From contig JBJHBI010000004.1 of NCBI GenBank assembly GCA_050485405.1, forward strand, positions 1 through 64,000: DNA of 64,000 nucleotides, written 5' to 3'. Below the pieces are notes generated by a model. That model had not been told where the DNA came from and searched no databases. It was given only the letters and a program-made list of their open reading frames with translations. The stretch is from Saliniramus sp050485405 (lineage in GTDB: Bacteria; Pseudomonadota; Alphaproteobacteria; Rhizobiales; Beijerinckiaceae). A program made the translations under genes and the position numbers. Positions 28,564 to 37,191 of this stretch are shown in pieces. How positions within the stretch are numbered: the stretch's first letter is position 1; each line of letters opens with the position of its first letter.

Positions 28564-30912
28564 ATGAGCGCACAGGCATCCATCGCACTGGCCATCGCCA
28601 ATGCCGAGACCGGCGAGGCGGTCATCTACGTGACCCGTGACACGGCGATGAACGAGCTCGTGCTCACGATCACGTATACCGGCAGCGCGCCGGCGACGTT
28701 CCGCGGCGGCCCTCCGGTCCCGGAGAGCGCGATCACGCCGCAGGGCCCGACCTCGTTCTACTTCACCATCACCCCGTTCCTGAGCCCGGCGGAGTTCCAG
28801 GCGATCCGGGTGGCGCCCCCGTCCGGGTGGCAGGCGGCGCTGCTGACGAGTTTCGCGCTCACGCCGGTCTCGGATCTGACGGTCCAGCCGGGCGACAGTT
28901 TCATCTTCCGGCTCACCAATCTCGCGGCGGACGGCCAGGCTGGACCCGGCTCGTTCAACGTCACCAACTACAACGTACCGGACGTGGCGGATAACGGCAC
29001 GCAGCTTCCCCTCGCGCTGGAGTTGCCGCCATCGACGCACAAGCGCCTCGCCGACGTTCTGGCGATCTCGTTCGTCGAGGGCAACGCCGTCTATATCGAC
29101 ATCGACGACGCAGGCACGATCCCGCCGAACACGCTGACGCTGCGGCTCGACAACACCGCCCTCGCGCCGATCGTCCCTGCGGACACGCCCTGGACGAAAG
29201 TACCGGTCTTCTATCTCGGCTTCGTGACGGCGAGCGGGCGGCCCGGCTACGGTGCGCTGACGACGGTGGACCGGCTGAAGAACGTGAGCGTCTCCCTGGC
29301 CGGCGATTACGGAACGACCTGGATCGTGCAGGACCGCACCCAGGAAACACCGCCCCATTGGGCGATCTATCCCAAGAGCCCGGAGATTCTGGGCGTCGGG
29401 GCGAATGCCCTCGTCGCGTTCCGCATAGACGGGATCGTGACGGATTTCGAACCCTCGGGCACCAATCTCTATCTCCAGTCATCCGGCATTCCGGGTTTCG
29501 ACGACGGGGTACAGGCACTCGTTATCGACAAGCGTCCGCCCCGGCTCGCGATCCAGGATTTCAGCGCCGCCACGAACAACGTCGCGGCGAAGACGAAGGT
29601 CGCCCTGAACTGGCGGACCTTCGATGCGAATCGCTGCGAATTGAGCCCCGTCGACGGACGGAGCGTGCCGGTGCCCGCGCAGTCATCCGGCGACTACGAC
29701 GTCACCCCCGACGTGACGACGACCTACACGCTGACCGCCTTCAACGACGCACAGGGCACCCGCACGAGCCTGCCCCTCACGATCGACGTCCTGCCGGTGC
29801 GGTTCACACAGAAACTGACGGCGACGCCCGCGACGGGGATCCGTTACGGCGATCCCGTCTCGCTCTCGTGGGCAACGTCGTCGGCGACCTCCTGCGCGAT
29901 CGACCCGGCGATCGACGGATCGCACGCGGTGCCGCCATCGAGCACCGGCCTCGTCGTGCATCCCGCGGCGACGATGCACTACACGATCACCGCACAGGGC
30001 CAGAACGGACCCGTCTCCAGCCACCTGACCGTCGTGCCCATTCCCAACGGCTGGCGCAGCGTCGCGAATGCCGGGCTGTGGGATACTTTCGCACGCCCCG
30101 TGATGATCCCCGATTTCGCGGGGCGCCTCTGGTTTCTGGCGGGAGGAGCGGGAGATCTGCGCAGCGCGGTCTTTCGCAGCATCGACGGATTCGCCTGGGA
30201 ATACGCCACCGACGACGCCGCTTACGCGCCACGCGGCGATGCCGCAGGATGCGTCTTCGACGGGCGCATGTGGCTGACGGGCGGCAAGACGCGCGCGGGG
30301 CCGGTGAACGAGATCTGGAACTCGTGCGACGGCATCACCTGGACACGGGTGCCCGCCCAGGGACATTGGTCGCCGCGCAGCCGCCACGCCTGCCTCGCCT
30401 TCGCCGGCAAGCTCTGGATTCTCGGCGGCGCGGATGCGAGCGGCAATCCACTGGGTGACGTCTGGAATTCGCTGGACGGCATCACCTGGACACGGGTCAC
30501 GGAAACGGCGATCTGGCCGGCGCGATCGGCCCTCGGCGCCGTCGTCTTCAATGGTGCCATATGCGTGATCGCGGGCATGGGGGCCGACGGACCCCTCGCC
30601 GATGCCTGGCAGAGCACCGACGGCCGCTACTGGGACGGCTTTTCATCGAGCCCGGGCTGGCAGGCGCGCACGAGCCCCAACGTCAACGTGGTGGACGGCA
30701 CGCTCTACGTGATCGGCGGGACCGGGCGCGACGGCAAGGCCATCGCGGACAACAACATCCTCGCTCCCGGAAAGCCGTGGAGCCTCGGTCTTGGCGCGGG
30801 CTGGAGCCCCGACACACGCGACATGGCCTCCGCCGCCTTCCTCGGCGCCCAGTGGTTTACCGGCGGCATGGCGGGAGCTCAGGCCAACCGCACCGTCTGG
30901 GGCCTCGGCTGA
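28564..30912 (+). CDS. Large protein with Ig-like and Kelch-type repeats
   Basis: A 782-aa protein and last gene of the block. Residues ~1-330 are beta-rich without a recognised family; ~335-495 hold two Ig-like repeats, each with 'LNWRTFDANRCELSP' or 'LSWATSSATSCAIDP' type cores and closing 'TTTYTLTAF' / 'TMHYTITAQG'. Residues ~500-782 form about five Kelch-like blades ('GRLWFLAGG', 'GRMWLTGGK', 'GKLWILGGAD', 'GTLYVIGGT') with the spacer 'WNSxDGITWTRV'. Such propellers bind proteins or sugars. No signal peptide is visible. The frame opens further upstream (28447), but ATG 28564 follows the previous stop by 7 bp and is the natural start. Confidence 0.78.
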   Translation: MSAQASIALAIANAETGEAVIYVTRDTAMNELVLTITYTGSAPATFRGGPPVPESAITPQGPTSFYFTITPFLSPAEFQAIRVAPPSGWQAALLTSFALTPVSDLTVQPGDSFIFRLTNLAADGQAGPGSFNVTNYNVPDVADNGTQLPLALELPPSTHKRLADVLAISFVEGNAVYIDIDDAGTIPPNTLTLRLDNTALAPIVPADTPWTKVPVFYLGFVTASGRPGYGALTTVDRLKNVSVSLAGDYGTTWIVQDRTQETPPHWAIYPKSPEILGVGANALVAFRIDGIVTDFEPSGTNLYLQSSGIPGFDDGVQALVIDKRPPRLAIQDFSAATNNVAAKTKVALNWRTFDANRCELSPVDGRSVPVPAQSSGDYDVTPDVTTTYTLTAFNDAQGTRTSLPLTIDVLPVRFTQKLTATPATGIRYGDPVSLSWATSSATSCAIDPAIDGSHAVPPSSTGLVVHPAATMHYTITAQGQNGPVSSHLTVVPIPNGWRSVANAGLWDTFARPVMIPDFAGRLWFLAGGAGDLRSAVFRSIDGFAWEYATDDAAYAPRGDAAGCVFDGRMWLTGGKTRAGPVNEIWNSCDGITWTRVPAQGHWSPRSRHACLAFAGKLWILGGADASGNPLGDVWNSLDGITWTRVTETAIWPARSALGAVVFNGAICVIAGMGADGPLADAWQSTDGRYWDGFSSSPGWQARTSPNVNVVDGTLYVIGGTGRDGKAIADNNILAPGKPWSLGLGAGWSPDTRDMASAAFLGAQWFTGGMAGAQANRTVWGLG

Positions 30913-30947
30913 GCGGCGGTGCGGATGCGGTCCGAAGGATCGGCCGA

Positions 30948-31724
30948 TTACGGTTTTTGCTTTACCGGGGATTTCTTCTGCGACGGTTTCTGCGGCGACG
31001 GGTTCTGCCGGATCCGGATGCCCTTGCCCTCGAGGTGATCGATCTCGAAGGCGTCGGTCTTGCGCACCAATTCGCTGAGCTTGCCGAAACCGAAATTGCG
31101 TGGATCGAAATCGGAAGCGAGATTGGACAAGTGTTGACCGACAGCAGCGAGAGACGCCCAGCCGTCATCCGTCTCGATCTGATCGAGGGCACGCCTGATG
31201 ATCGGCGTTGCCGCGCTCGGCGGCCGGAGCGGCTTGGCTTTGATGCCCGCTACCACCTCGCTGGCCGGCGCATCGGGAAGCAGGTGCTCCGTATAAATGA
31301 AACGCCCGCATGCCTGCCGGAAGCTCTCGGGTGTCTTCGCCTCGCCGAAGCCGAAAACATCGACGCCGTGTTCACGAATGCGCGACGCGAGCCGCGTGAA
31401 GTCGCTGTCGGACGACACCAGGCAGAACCCGTCGAAACGCCCGCTATGCAACAAGTCCATCGCGTCGATCACGAGCGCGATATCGGAAGCGTTCTTGCCG
31501 GTGGTGTAGGCGAATTGTTGTTGCGGAATGATCGCATGGCGGGCCAGGACGTCGATCCATGCCTTCAATCGCGCGCTGACGAAATCGCCGTAGATGCGCC
31601 ATACGCTCGCCTCCCCCAGTTTCGCAATCTCATCGAAAAGACCGTCGACGATCCCGGCGGAAGCGTTGTCGGCATCGATCAGCACCGCAAGCCGTGGCGA
31701 GCGGGGAAGTGTTTCCGTTTTCAT
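30948..31724 (-). CDS. NYN-domain RNase-like protein with OST-HTH domain (LabA family)
   Basis: A 258-aa cytoplasmic protein. Residues ~8-150 form a NYN (PIN-like) nuclease domain with acidic residues in 'VLIDADN', 'SDIALVIDAMDLL' and 'VSSDSDFTRL'. Residues ~175-245 match an OST-HTH/LOTUS domain ('PIIRRALDQIETDDGWASLAAVGQHL' through 'KGIRIR'), followed by a Lys/Pro-rich tail. Family members are putative RNases that recognise RNA by the OST-HTH domain. The ATG at 31724 gives MKTETLPRSP; the frame opens 36 bp further up. It converges on the large-protein block with only 35 bp between, but belongs to another transcription unit. Confidence 0.85.
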   Translation of the reverse strand: MKTETLPRSPRLAVLIDADNASAGIVDGLFDEIAKLGEASVWRIYGDFVSARLKAWIDVLARHAIIPQQQFAYTTGKNASDIALVIDAMDLLHSGRFDGFCLVSSDSDFTRLASRIREHGVDVFGFGEAKTPESFRQACGRFIYTEHLLPDAPASEVVAGIKAKPLRPPSAATPIIRRALDQIETDDGWASLAAVGQHLSNLASDFDPRNFGFGKLSELVRKTDAFEIDHLEGKGIRIRQNPSPQKPSQKKSPVKQKP

Positions 31725-32287
31725 TGATGATCGTTTCACTCCCGGCGGCGTCATCTGCAACCTAACATGCCTCGCGCCGCGCAGCGCGACCGTAATCGCG
31801 AAACGTATTTCATGGTGAAGAAATTGCGATCAATCGGAGTTGCAGAACGCTCTTCGATGCCCGCGTGATCGACGTTGCAGCAGCCGAATGCACGCGTGAA
31901 TGGGCGAAGCCGGAAGGACGCTCGCACGCTCATGAGATGATCTGCTCAGTGGATGCGGATGGGACTTGAACTGCCACTGCACTTTCATCAACCGACTCTG
32001 GCGATCACTGAAATACGAGTGCGTCTGCATCCATGCTTTTTGAGACCGGCACTGAATAGCGTGCGTGTCTCGGAAACTGAACCGGCTATGACAATGCCGA
32101 CCGACCACACTCGGCGCTCCGCGGGCCGCGCCCCGATTGGGCGTATGTACGAAACGGCTTCGAGCGCGAACCGCGCCAACCTTTGACAAGCCCCCCCAAC
32201 CCCGACTCTCGGCATGAAGACCAGAACCGGCACCAGCTCGTCCGTTCAGCAAACCCGTCCGACCAGGTGGGGCCGCCTGGATTGATC
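31725..32287. other. 563-bp intergenic stretch without a convincing gene
   Basis: No ORF in this stretch has convincing protein character. It must hold the promoter of the NYN gene on the minus strand. It also contains the 84-bp inverted-repeat element at 31950 and a TTGACA hexamer (about 32182) followed by a C-rich run, with no good -10 sequence. Confidence 0.6.
31950..32033. repeat. 84-bp element with imperfect terminal inverted repeats
   Basis: The ends TGGATGCGGATG and, on the other strand, TGGATGCAGACG match at 10 of 12 positions. Read on the minus strand it ends in CCA and contains TTCAAGT, so it superficially resembles a tRNA, but the T-arm and anticodon stems do not pair. A small MITE-like element or a structured RNA remnant is possible. 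Confidence 0.35.
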
Positions 32288-33175
32288 CTATGAACGCTCT
32301 CCCACGATATCCCTGACCACGTCTTCGACGTGACCGGCGAACATCGCGATGGCGCGGCGGCGGTCGGGCTGGCGCAGATGGGCGAGCTGGAACTGATGCG
32401 TGAAATTCGCCCTGAAGGGACGCCAGGTCAGGCCGTCGATCGCCTCGGCCCGGGCGAGCAGGGAGTTCGCGATGCTCAGGCCGAGCCCCCGGCGCACGAA
32501 ACTGCAGGCGGAACTGACCGCCTGCGTCTCGATGAGGATGTTCGGCTTGATCCGCGCCTCGTGGAAGAGCTGGTCGAGCTGCACCCGGAAGGGACGGTTC
32601 CGACCGAGCAGGATCAGGGGCTGATGCGTCAGATCCGCAGGCGTCAATTCGGCTTTCTTCGCCAGCGGATGGTCAGCGGGCATGACGACGTCGCTGCCCA
32701 CCGTCACGAGATCGATCGTCTGCAAGGCGGGATGCTCGACCGGCCCCTTGACGAAGCCGATATCGCAGCGCCCGGAGGCGACGGCCCCGACGACTTCGTA
32801 ATATGAGAGTATTTCGGCGAGGAAACGCTGCGACGGCAATTCCCGGTGGAGCCGCTGCAGCGCCGGGCCGAAAATCCGCGTGACGACGCCTGCAGGCGCC
32901 GCGATCCGCAGTGGCGCGGCCGTGATATCGGCCTTGCGCGAAAGGCCCTCGACACCCGCGAGGGCGCGCTCCACCTCGGGAAGCATCAGCTCTGCGGCCT
33001 CACGGGCCGTCAGGCGGCCATTGGCCCTGACGAAGAGAGCCTCGCCTGTCGCGGCCTCGAATTCGGCGAGCAACCGGCTGACCGAGGGCTGGGACACGCC
33101 TAGCAATTGCGCGGCTTCGACCGTCGAGCCCGTCTGCATGATGGCCCTGAAGGCCCGCAAGTGGCGCAGCTCCAT
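32288..33175 (-). CDS. LysR-family transcriptional regulator
   Basis: A 295-aa regulator with an N-terminal winged helix-turn-helix (MELRHLRAFRAIMQTGSTVEAAQLLGVSQPSVSRLL region, recognition helix SQPSVSR) and a C-terminal periplasmic-binding-like effector domain from about residue 92. It is divergent from the peptide importer operon, the classical arrangement for a LysR activator of the adjacent genes. The 134-bp gap contains a T-N11-A site (33213-33225). The inducer is unknown; a peptide or its breakdown product is a reasonable guess. Confidence 0.9.
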   Translation of the reverse strand: MELRHLRAFRAIMQTGSTVEAAQLLGVSQPSVSRLLAEFEAATGEALFVRANGRLTAREAAELMLPEVERALAGVEGLSRKADITAAPLRIAAPAGVVTRIFGPALQRLHRELPSQRFLAEILSYYEVVGAVASGRCDIGFVKGPVEHPALQTIDLVTVGSDVVMPADHPLAKKAELTPADLTHQPLILLGRNRPFRVQLDQLFHEARIKPNILIETQAVSSACSFVRRGLGLSIANSLLARAEAIDGLTWRPFRANFTHQFQLAHLRQPDRRRAIAMFAGHVEDVVRDIVGERS

Positions 33176-33211
33176 CTATTCGTCCTGCAAATAGGAATAT
33201 CGGTGACTCGC

Positions 33212-33226
33212 ATAAGATTGCATTAT
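33212..33226. promoter_or_regulatory. LysR-type operator (T-N11-A box)
   Basis: ATAAGATTGCATTAT has the dyad ATAA-N7-TTAT, which contains the T-N11-A pattern bound by LysR regulators. It lies 37 bp upstream of the LysR start and 84 bp upstream of the permease start, suited to control of both directions. Confidence 0.6.
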
Positions 33227-33309
33227 CCGACGGGTGAGTCGATGCTTCTCACAAATGCATGCGAACAAACAGCATGCCGCCGAGAGGCACGGGAACGAGG
33301 AGGCCAGGA

Positions 33310-34284
33310 TTGATCTACGTGATACGACGGTTGTTCCAGGCCGCATTTCTCGCTCTGGTCATGTCGTTGCTCGTCTTTGCGGGGATCTACGCGGTCGGAA
33401 GCCCGGTCGACGTCCTGATCGACCCCAATGCGACGCAGGCCGAGCGCACCCGGCTGATCGCGCAGCTCGGGCTCGATCGCCCGTTCTACGAGCAGTACTT
33501 CATCTTCCTCGGCAATGTGCTGCAGGGTGATTTCGGCAACAGCTTCGTGTTCAACCGCCCTGCGCTCGGGCTGATCCTCGAGCGCATGCCCGCGACGCTC
33601 GAACTCGCCTTCGCCGCGATCGTCATCGCCGTCGTGCTCGGCATTCCGCTCGGCGTCTATGCCGGATTGCGCCCCGGGACTGCCGGGAGCCAGACCATCG
33701 TCGCCGGATCGATCCTCGGCTTCAGCGTCCCGAATTTCTGGCAGGCCATCATCCTGATCATGGTCTTCGCCGTCATGCTCGGCTGGTTCCCGGTTTCGGG
33801 ACGTGGCGAAGTGGGCGAGTTCCTCGGCATCCGTTCGAGCCTGTTCACGCTCAACGGCCTCCAGCATATCGCCCTGCCGGCCATCAATCTCGCCATCGGG
33901 CACCTCGCTCTCGTGATCCGCCTGACGCGATCGGGGGTGCGCGAGGTGCAGGCGCAGGAATTCATCCGCTTCGCCCGCGCCAAAGGCCTCACGGAGCGAC
34001 GCGTGATCCTCGTGCATCTCCTGCGCAACATCCTGATCCCGGTCGTGACCCTCGTCGGGATGTCCTTCGGCGGCCTCATCGCCTTCGCGGTCGTCACCGA
34101 GACGATCTTCGCCTGGCCCGGAATGGGCAAGCTCATCATCGATTCCATCCGCATGCTCGATCGCCCGGTCGTCGTCGCGTATCTGATCGTGATCGTCGTG
34201 ATCTTCATCATTCTCAACCTCGTGGTCGATCTCCTCTATTCCCTGATCGACCCGCGTATCCGGCTGAGTGAGGGACGCTCATGA
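33310..34284 (+). CDS. Peptide ABC transporter permease (DppB/OppB-like)
   Basis: A 324-aa inner-membrane permease. I chose the TTG at 33310 because it has a perfect GAGGAGG site six bases upstream and gives the family-typical N-terminus (M/L)IYVIRRLFQAAFLALVMSLLVF; the open frame reaches 33259 but adds an atypical basic lead. Six hydrophobic spans are seen, the 'DRPFYEQYFIFLGNVLQGDFGNSF' periplasmic region is characteristic of DppB, and the EAA-type loop is 'FIRFARAKGLTERRVILVHLLRN'. Overlaps the next permease by ATGA. Imports di/oligopeptides or related solutes with the four following gene products. Confidence 0.9.
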   Translation: MIYVIRRLFQAAFLALVMSLLVFAGIYAVGSPVDVLIDPNATQAERTRLIAQLGLDRPFYEQYFIFLGNVLQGDFGNSFVFNRPALGLILERMPATLELAFAAIVIAVVLGIPLGVYAGLRPGTAGSQTIVAGSILGFSVPNFWQAIILIMVFAVMLGWFPVSGRGEVGEFLGIRSSLFTLNGLQHIALPAINLAIGHLALVIRLTRSGVREVQAQEFIRFARAKGLTERRVILVHLLRNILIPVVTLVGMSFGGLIAFAVVTETIFAWPGMGKLIIDSIRMLDRPVVVAYLIVIVVIFIILNLVVDLLYSLIDPRIRLSEGRS

Positions 34285-35225
34285 CGATACCGGGCACACA
34301 ACCCGCTCCCGTGATCGAGGCGGAGCGGAAGGCCGAGACCCTGATCCCGGCGACGGAGCGCCCCTTCCGGCGGATCGTTCGCGATTTCCGCAAGAGCCCG
34401 CTCGCGATGATAGGCCTGGGAATGCTGCTGGTCATCGTGCTGGCTGCGCTGTTCGCCCCCTGGCTGACGCCGCAGAACCCGTATGATCTGCGCAGCCTCA
34501 ACATCATGGACAGCCGGCTCGCGCCCGGCGAGGTCGGCTTCACCGGGGCGAGCTACTGGCTGGGCACCGACGGCCAGGGCCGCGACATGTATTCCGCCAT
34601 CCTCTACGGCCTGCGGATCTCGCTGGGCGTCGGGCTGATCGCCTGCACATCGGCCTTGTTCATCGGGCTGACGCTGGGATTGATCGCGGCCTATTTCGGC
34701 GGGCGCACGGATACGATCATCATGCGGATCGTCGATCTGCACCTGTCCTTCCCGCCGATCCTCGTCGCGCTGATCCTGCTGGCCGTGCTCGGGCGCGGCG
34801 TCGACAAGATCATCATCGCCCTGATCATCGTGCAATGGGCGACCTTCGCCCGCATGGCCCGCGCGACGGCCCTGTCGGAGCGGCAGCGGGAATATGTGGA
34901 AGCGGCGCGCAGCCTCGATCTGTCGCACAGCCGTATCCTGTTCGGGCATCTGTTGCCGAACTGCCTGCCGCCGTTGATGGTGCTCTACACCGTCGAGATC
35001 GCGAGCGCGATCGCACTCGAAGCCACGCTGTCGTTCCTCGGCGTCGGCCTGCCCGCAACGCAGCCGAGCCTCGGCCTGCTGATCTCGAACGGCTTCCAGT
35101 TCGTGCTCTCCGGCCAGTACTGGATCAGCCTGTTTCCCGGTATTGCGCTGCTTCTGCTGATCGTGGCGATCAATCTCGTGGGAGACCGGTTACGCGATGT
35201 CCTCAACCCGAGGAACATCACATGA
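34281..35225 (+). CDS. Peptide ABC transporter permease (DppC/OppC-like)
   Basis: A 314-aa permease. The N-terminal cytoplasmic stretch and first span (PLAMIGLGMLLVIVLAALFAPWLTP) match the OppC_N region, and 'YWLGTDGQGRDMYSAILYGLRISL' is the hallmark of DppC. The coupling loop is 'YVEAARSLDLSHSRILFGHLLPN'. It starts by ATGA overlap with the partner permease and its stop overlaps the first ATPase start, so the whole operon is translationally chained. Confidence 0.92.
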   Translation: MTIPGTQPAPVIEAERKAETLIPATERPFRRIVRDFRKSPLAMIGLGMLLVIVLAALFAPWLTPQNPYDLRSLNIMDSRLAPGEVGFTGASYWLGTDGQGRDMYSAILYGLRISLGVGLIACTSALFIGLTLGLIAAYFGGRTDTIIMRIVDLHLSFPPILVALILLAVLGRGVDKIIIALIIVQWATFARMARATALSERQREYVEAARSLDLSHSRILFGHLLPNCLPPLMVLYTVEIASAIALEATLSFLGVGLPATQPSLGLLISNGFQFVLSGQYWISLFPGIALLLLIVAINLVGDRLRDVLNPRNIT

Positions 35226-36193
35226 CCTTGCTGCGCGTGGACAATCTGCAAACGCATTTCTTCACCTCTGCGGGCGTCGTGAAGGCGGTCGATGGTGTGA
35301 GCTACGGCGTTGATCGCGGCGAGGTCCTCGCCGTCGTCGGTGAGAGCGGGTCGGGGAAATCCGTCACCGGGCTTTCCATCATGGGACTGATCGAGCCGCC
35401 CGGGCGTATCGTCGGGGGCTCCATCAAGCTCGAGGGACGCGAGCTCGTCGGCCTGCCGCCCGCGCAGATGCGCAAGCTGCGCGGCGCACAGATCGCGATG
35501 ATCTTCCAGGATCCGATGATGACGCTCAATCCGGTCATGCGCATCGACGCCCAGATGATCGAGACCGTCCTCGCCCATCGCGACATGCCGCGCGCGCGTG
35601 CCTGGGAACTGTGCCGCGACAGCCTCGGACGCGTGGGCATCCCAAGCCCTGACGAGCGCATGAGAGCCTATCCGCATCAGTTTTCCGGCGGCATGCGCCA
35701 GCGCGTGGCGATCGCCATCGCCCTTCTCAACAACCCCAGGATCATCGTCGCCGACGAGCCGACGACCGCTCTCGACGTCACCATCCAGGCCCAGATCCTC
35801 CACCTCATGCAGCGCCTCGTCGAGGAGGACGGCACGGGCCTGATCTGGATCACGCACGATCTGTCGGTGGTGGCGGGCTTCGCCGACCGGGTGGCGGTGA
35901 TGTATGCCGGCGAGATCGTCGAACACGCATTGACCGACGATCTGATCGAAGCGCCCCGGCATCCCTATTCCCGCGGCCTGATCGGATCGGTGCCCTCGCG
36001 CAATGCGCGGGGGACGCGGCTCGCCCAGATCCCGGGAGGTGCGCCGCCCGCAGTGAATCGTCCCGATGGATGCCGCTTCGCGCCGCGTTGCGCTTTCCGC
36101 ACCGCGGGCTGCGAAGCCGAGCAGGAACTGCGCGACGATGTCCGCTGCTGGCGCGCCGACGCCTTGCCACGCTTCATGGAGGCCGGGGAATGA
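35222..36193 (+). CDS. Peptide ABC transporter ATP-binding protein (DppD/OppD-like)
   Basis: A 323-aa ATPase. Walker A GESGSGKS, Q-loop 'IFQDPMMTLNPVM', signature FSGGMRQR, Walker B 'IIVADEPTTALD' and H-loop THD are intact. The C-terminal OppD extension carries the Cys motif 'CRFAPRCAFRTAGCEAEQ' expected to bind an iron-sulfur cluster or to be structural in this family. ATGA overlaps occur at both ends. Pairs with the DppF-like ATPase. Confidence 0.92.
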   Translation: MTLLRVDNLQTHFFTSAGVVKAVDGVSYGVDRGEVLAVVGESGSGKSVTGLSIMGLIEPPGRIVGGSIKLEGRELVGLPPAQMRKLRGAQIAMIFQDPMMTLNPVMRIDAQMIETVLAHRDMPRARAWELCRDSLGRVGIPSPDERMRAYPHQFSGGMRQRVAIAIALLNNPRIIVADEPTTALDVTIQAQILHLMQRLVEEDGTGLIWITHDLSVVAGFADRVAVMYAGEIVEHALTDDLIEAPRHPYSRGLIGSVPSRNARGTRLAQIPGGAPPAVNRPDGCRFAPRCAFRTAGCEAEQELRDDVRCWRADALPRFMEAGE

Positions 36194-37191
36194 CGCCGCT
36201 TCTCTCCCTCACGAACGTCTCGAAGCGCTTCTCGAAGCCGCAGGATCTCGTCATCCGCCTCGCGAAGCGGCTGGGTGCGCATATCCCGGACGAGACGGTC
36301 CATGCGGTCGACGACGTGAGCCTCGGCGTCTCCCCGGGCGAGGTCGTCGGGCTCGTGGGTGAATCGGGTTGCGGCAAGTCCACCCTGGGGCGGATCGCAG
36401 CCGGCATCCATGCGCCGAGCGAAGGTGAAATCCGGTGGAAGGGCGAACCGGCGGCGGGCAAGCGTGCCTTCCGGCTCAAGGTCCAGATGGTCTTTCAGGA
36501 TCCGATGTCGTCGCTCAATCCGCGCCACAGGATCGACCGCATCGTCACCGAGGCCCCCCTGTTTCATCGCCAGATCGCGCGGCGTCAGGCGGATGAATTC
36601 GCCGCCGAGCTGCTTCGGAAGGTCGGGCTCGATCCGGCTTTCCGCACGCGATACCCGCATCAGTTCTCCGGCGGCCAGCGCCAGCGTATCGCCATCGCGC
36701 GCGCACTCGCGGTCAATCCCGAGATCATCGTCGCCGACGAGGCCGTCAGCGCTCTCGACGTCTCGATTCAGGCGCAGGTCCTCAACCTGTTCATGGATCT
36801 GCGCGAGGAGCTGGGTCTCGCCTACCTGTTCATCAGCCATGATCTCGGCGTCGTCGAGCACATCGCCGACCGTGTCCTGATCATGTATCTGGGCCGCGTC
36901 GTCGAATCCGCACCGACGGAAGCCGTCTTCTCCGAGCCGCTTCACCCGTATACGCGCGCCCTGCTCGACGAAGTCCCCCGCCTGACCAAGGGAAAGCGGC
37001 GCTACCACCCGATCAAGGGTGAGATCCCTTCACCGCTCGCCCCGCCCTCGGGGTGCCATTTCCACCCCCGCTGCCCCCTGGCAGACGGGGAATGCCGCGT
37101 CCATCGGCCTCGACTGCGAAATATCGGGCCCGGTCGCACCGTAGCCTGTCACAAGGTGGCAGTCAGCCAACAGGGAGAGACAGTATCATGA
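36190..37191 (+). CDS. Peptide ABC transporter ATP-binding protein (DppF/OppF-like)
   Basis: A 333-aa ATPase. Walker A GESGCGKST, Q-loop 'VFQDPMSSLNPRH', signature FSGGQRQR, Walker B 'IIVADEAVSALD' (DEA rather than the more usual DEP) and H-loop SHD are visible. The C-terminal Cys motif 'CHFHPRCPLADGECRVHRP' is typical of the family. An insertion after the N-terminal strand ('PQDLVIRLAKRLGAHIPDE') makes it slightly longer than average. Overlaps the neighbours by ATGA on both sides. Confidence 0.92.
   Translation: MTPLLSLTNVSKRFSKPQDLVIRLAKRLGAHIPDETVHAVDDVSLGVSPGEVVGLVGESGCGKSTLGRIAAGIHAPSEGEIRWKGEPAAGKRAFRLKVQMVFQDPMSSLNPRHRIDRIVTEAPLFHRQIARRQADEFAAELLRKVGLDPAFRTRYPHQFSGGQRQRIAIARALAVNPEIIVADEAVSALDVSIQAQVLNLFMDLREELGLAYLFISHDLGVVEHIADRVLIMYLGRVVESAPTEAVFSEPLHPYTRALLDEVPRLTKGKRRYHPIKGEIPSPLAPPSGCHFHPRCPLADGECRVHRPRLRNIGPGRTVACHKVAVSQQGETVS

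Noticed and set aside
31950..32033. tRNA gene on the minus strand
   Set aside because: It ends in CCA and has a TTCAAGT-like loop, but the T-arm and anticodon arm do not pair.
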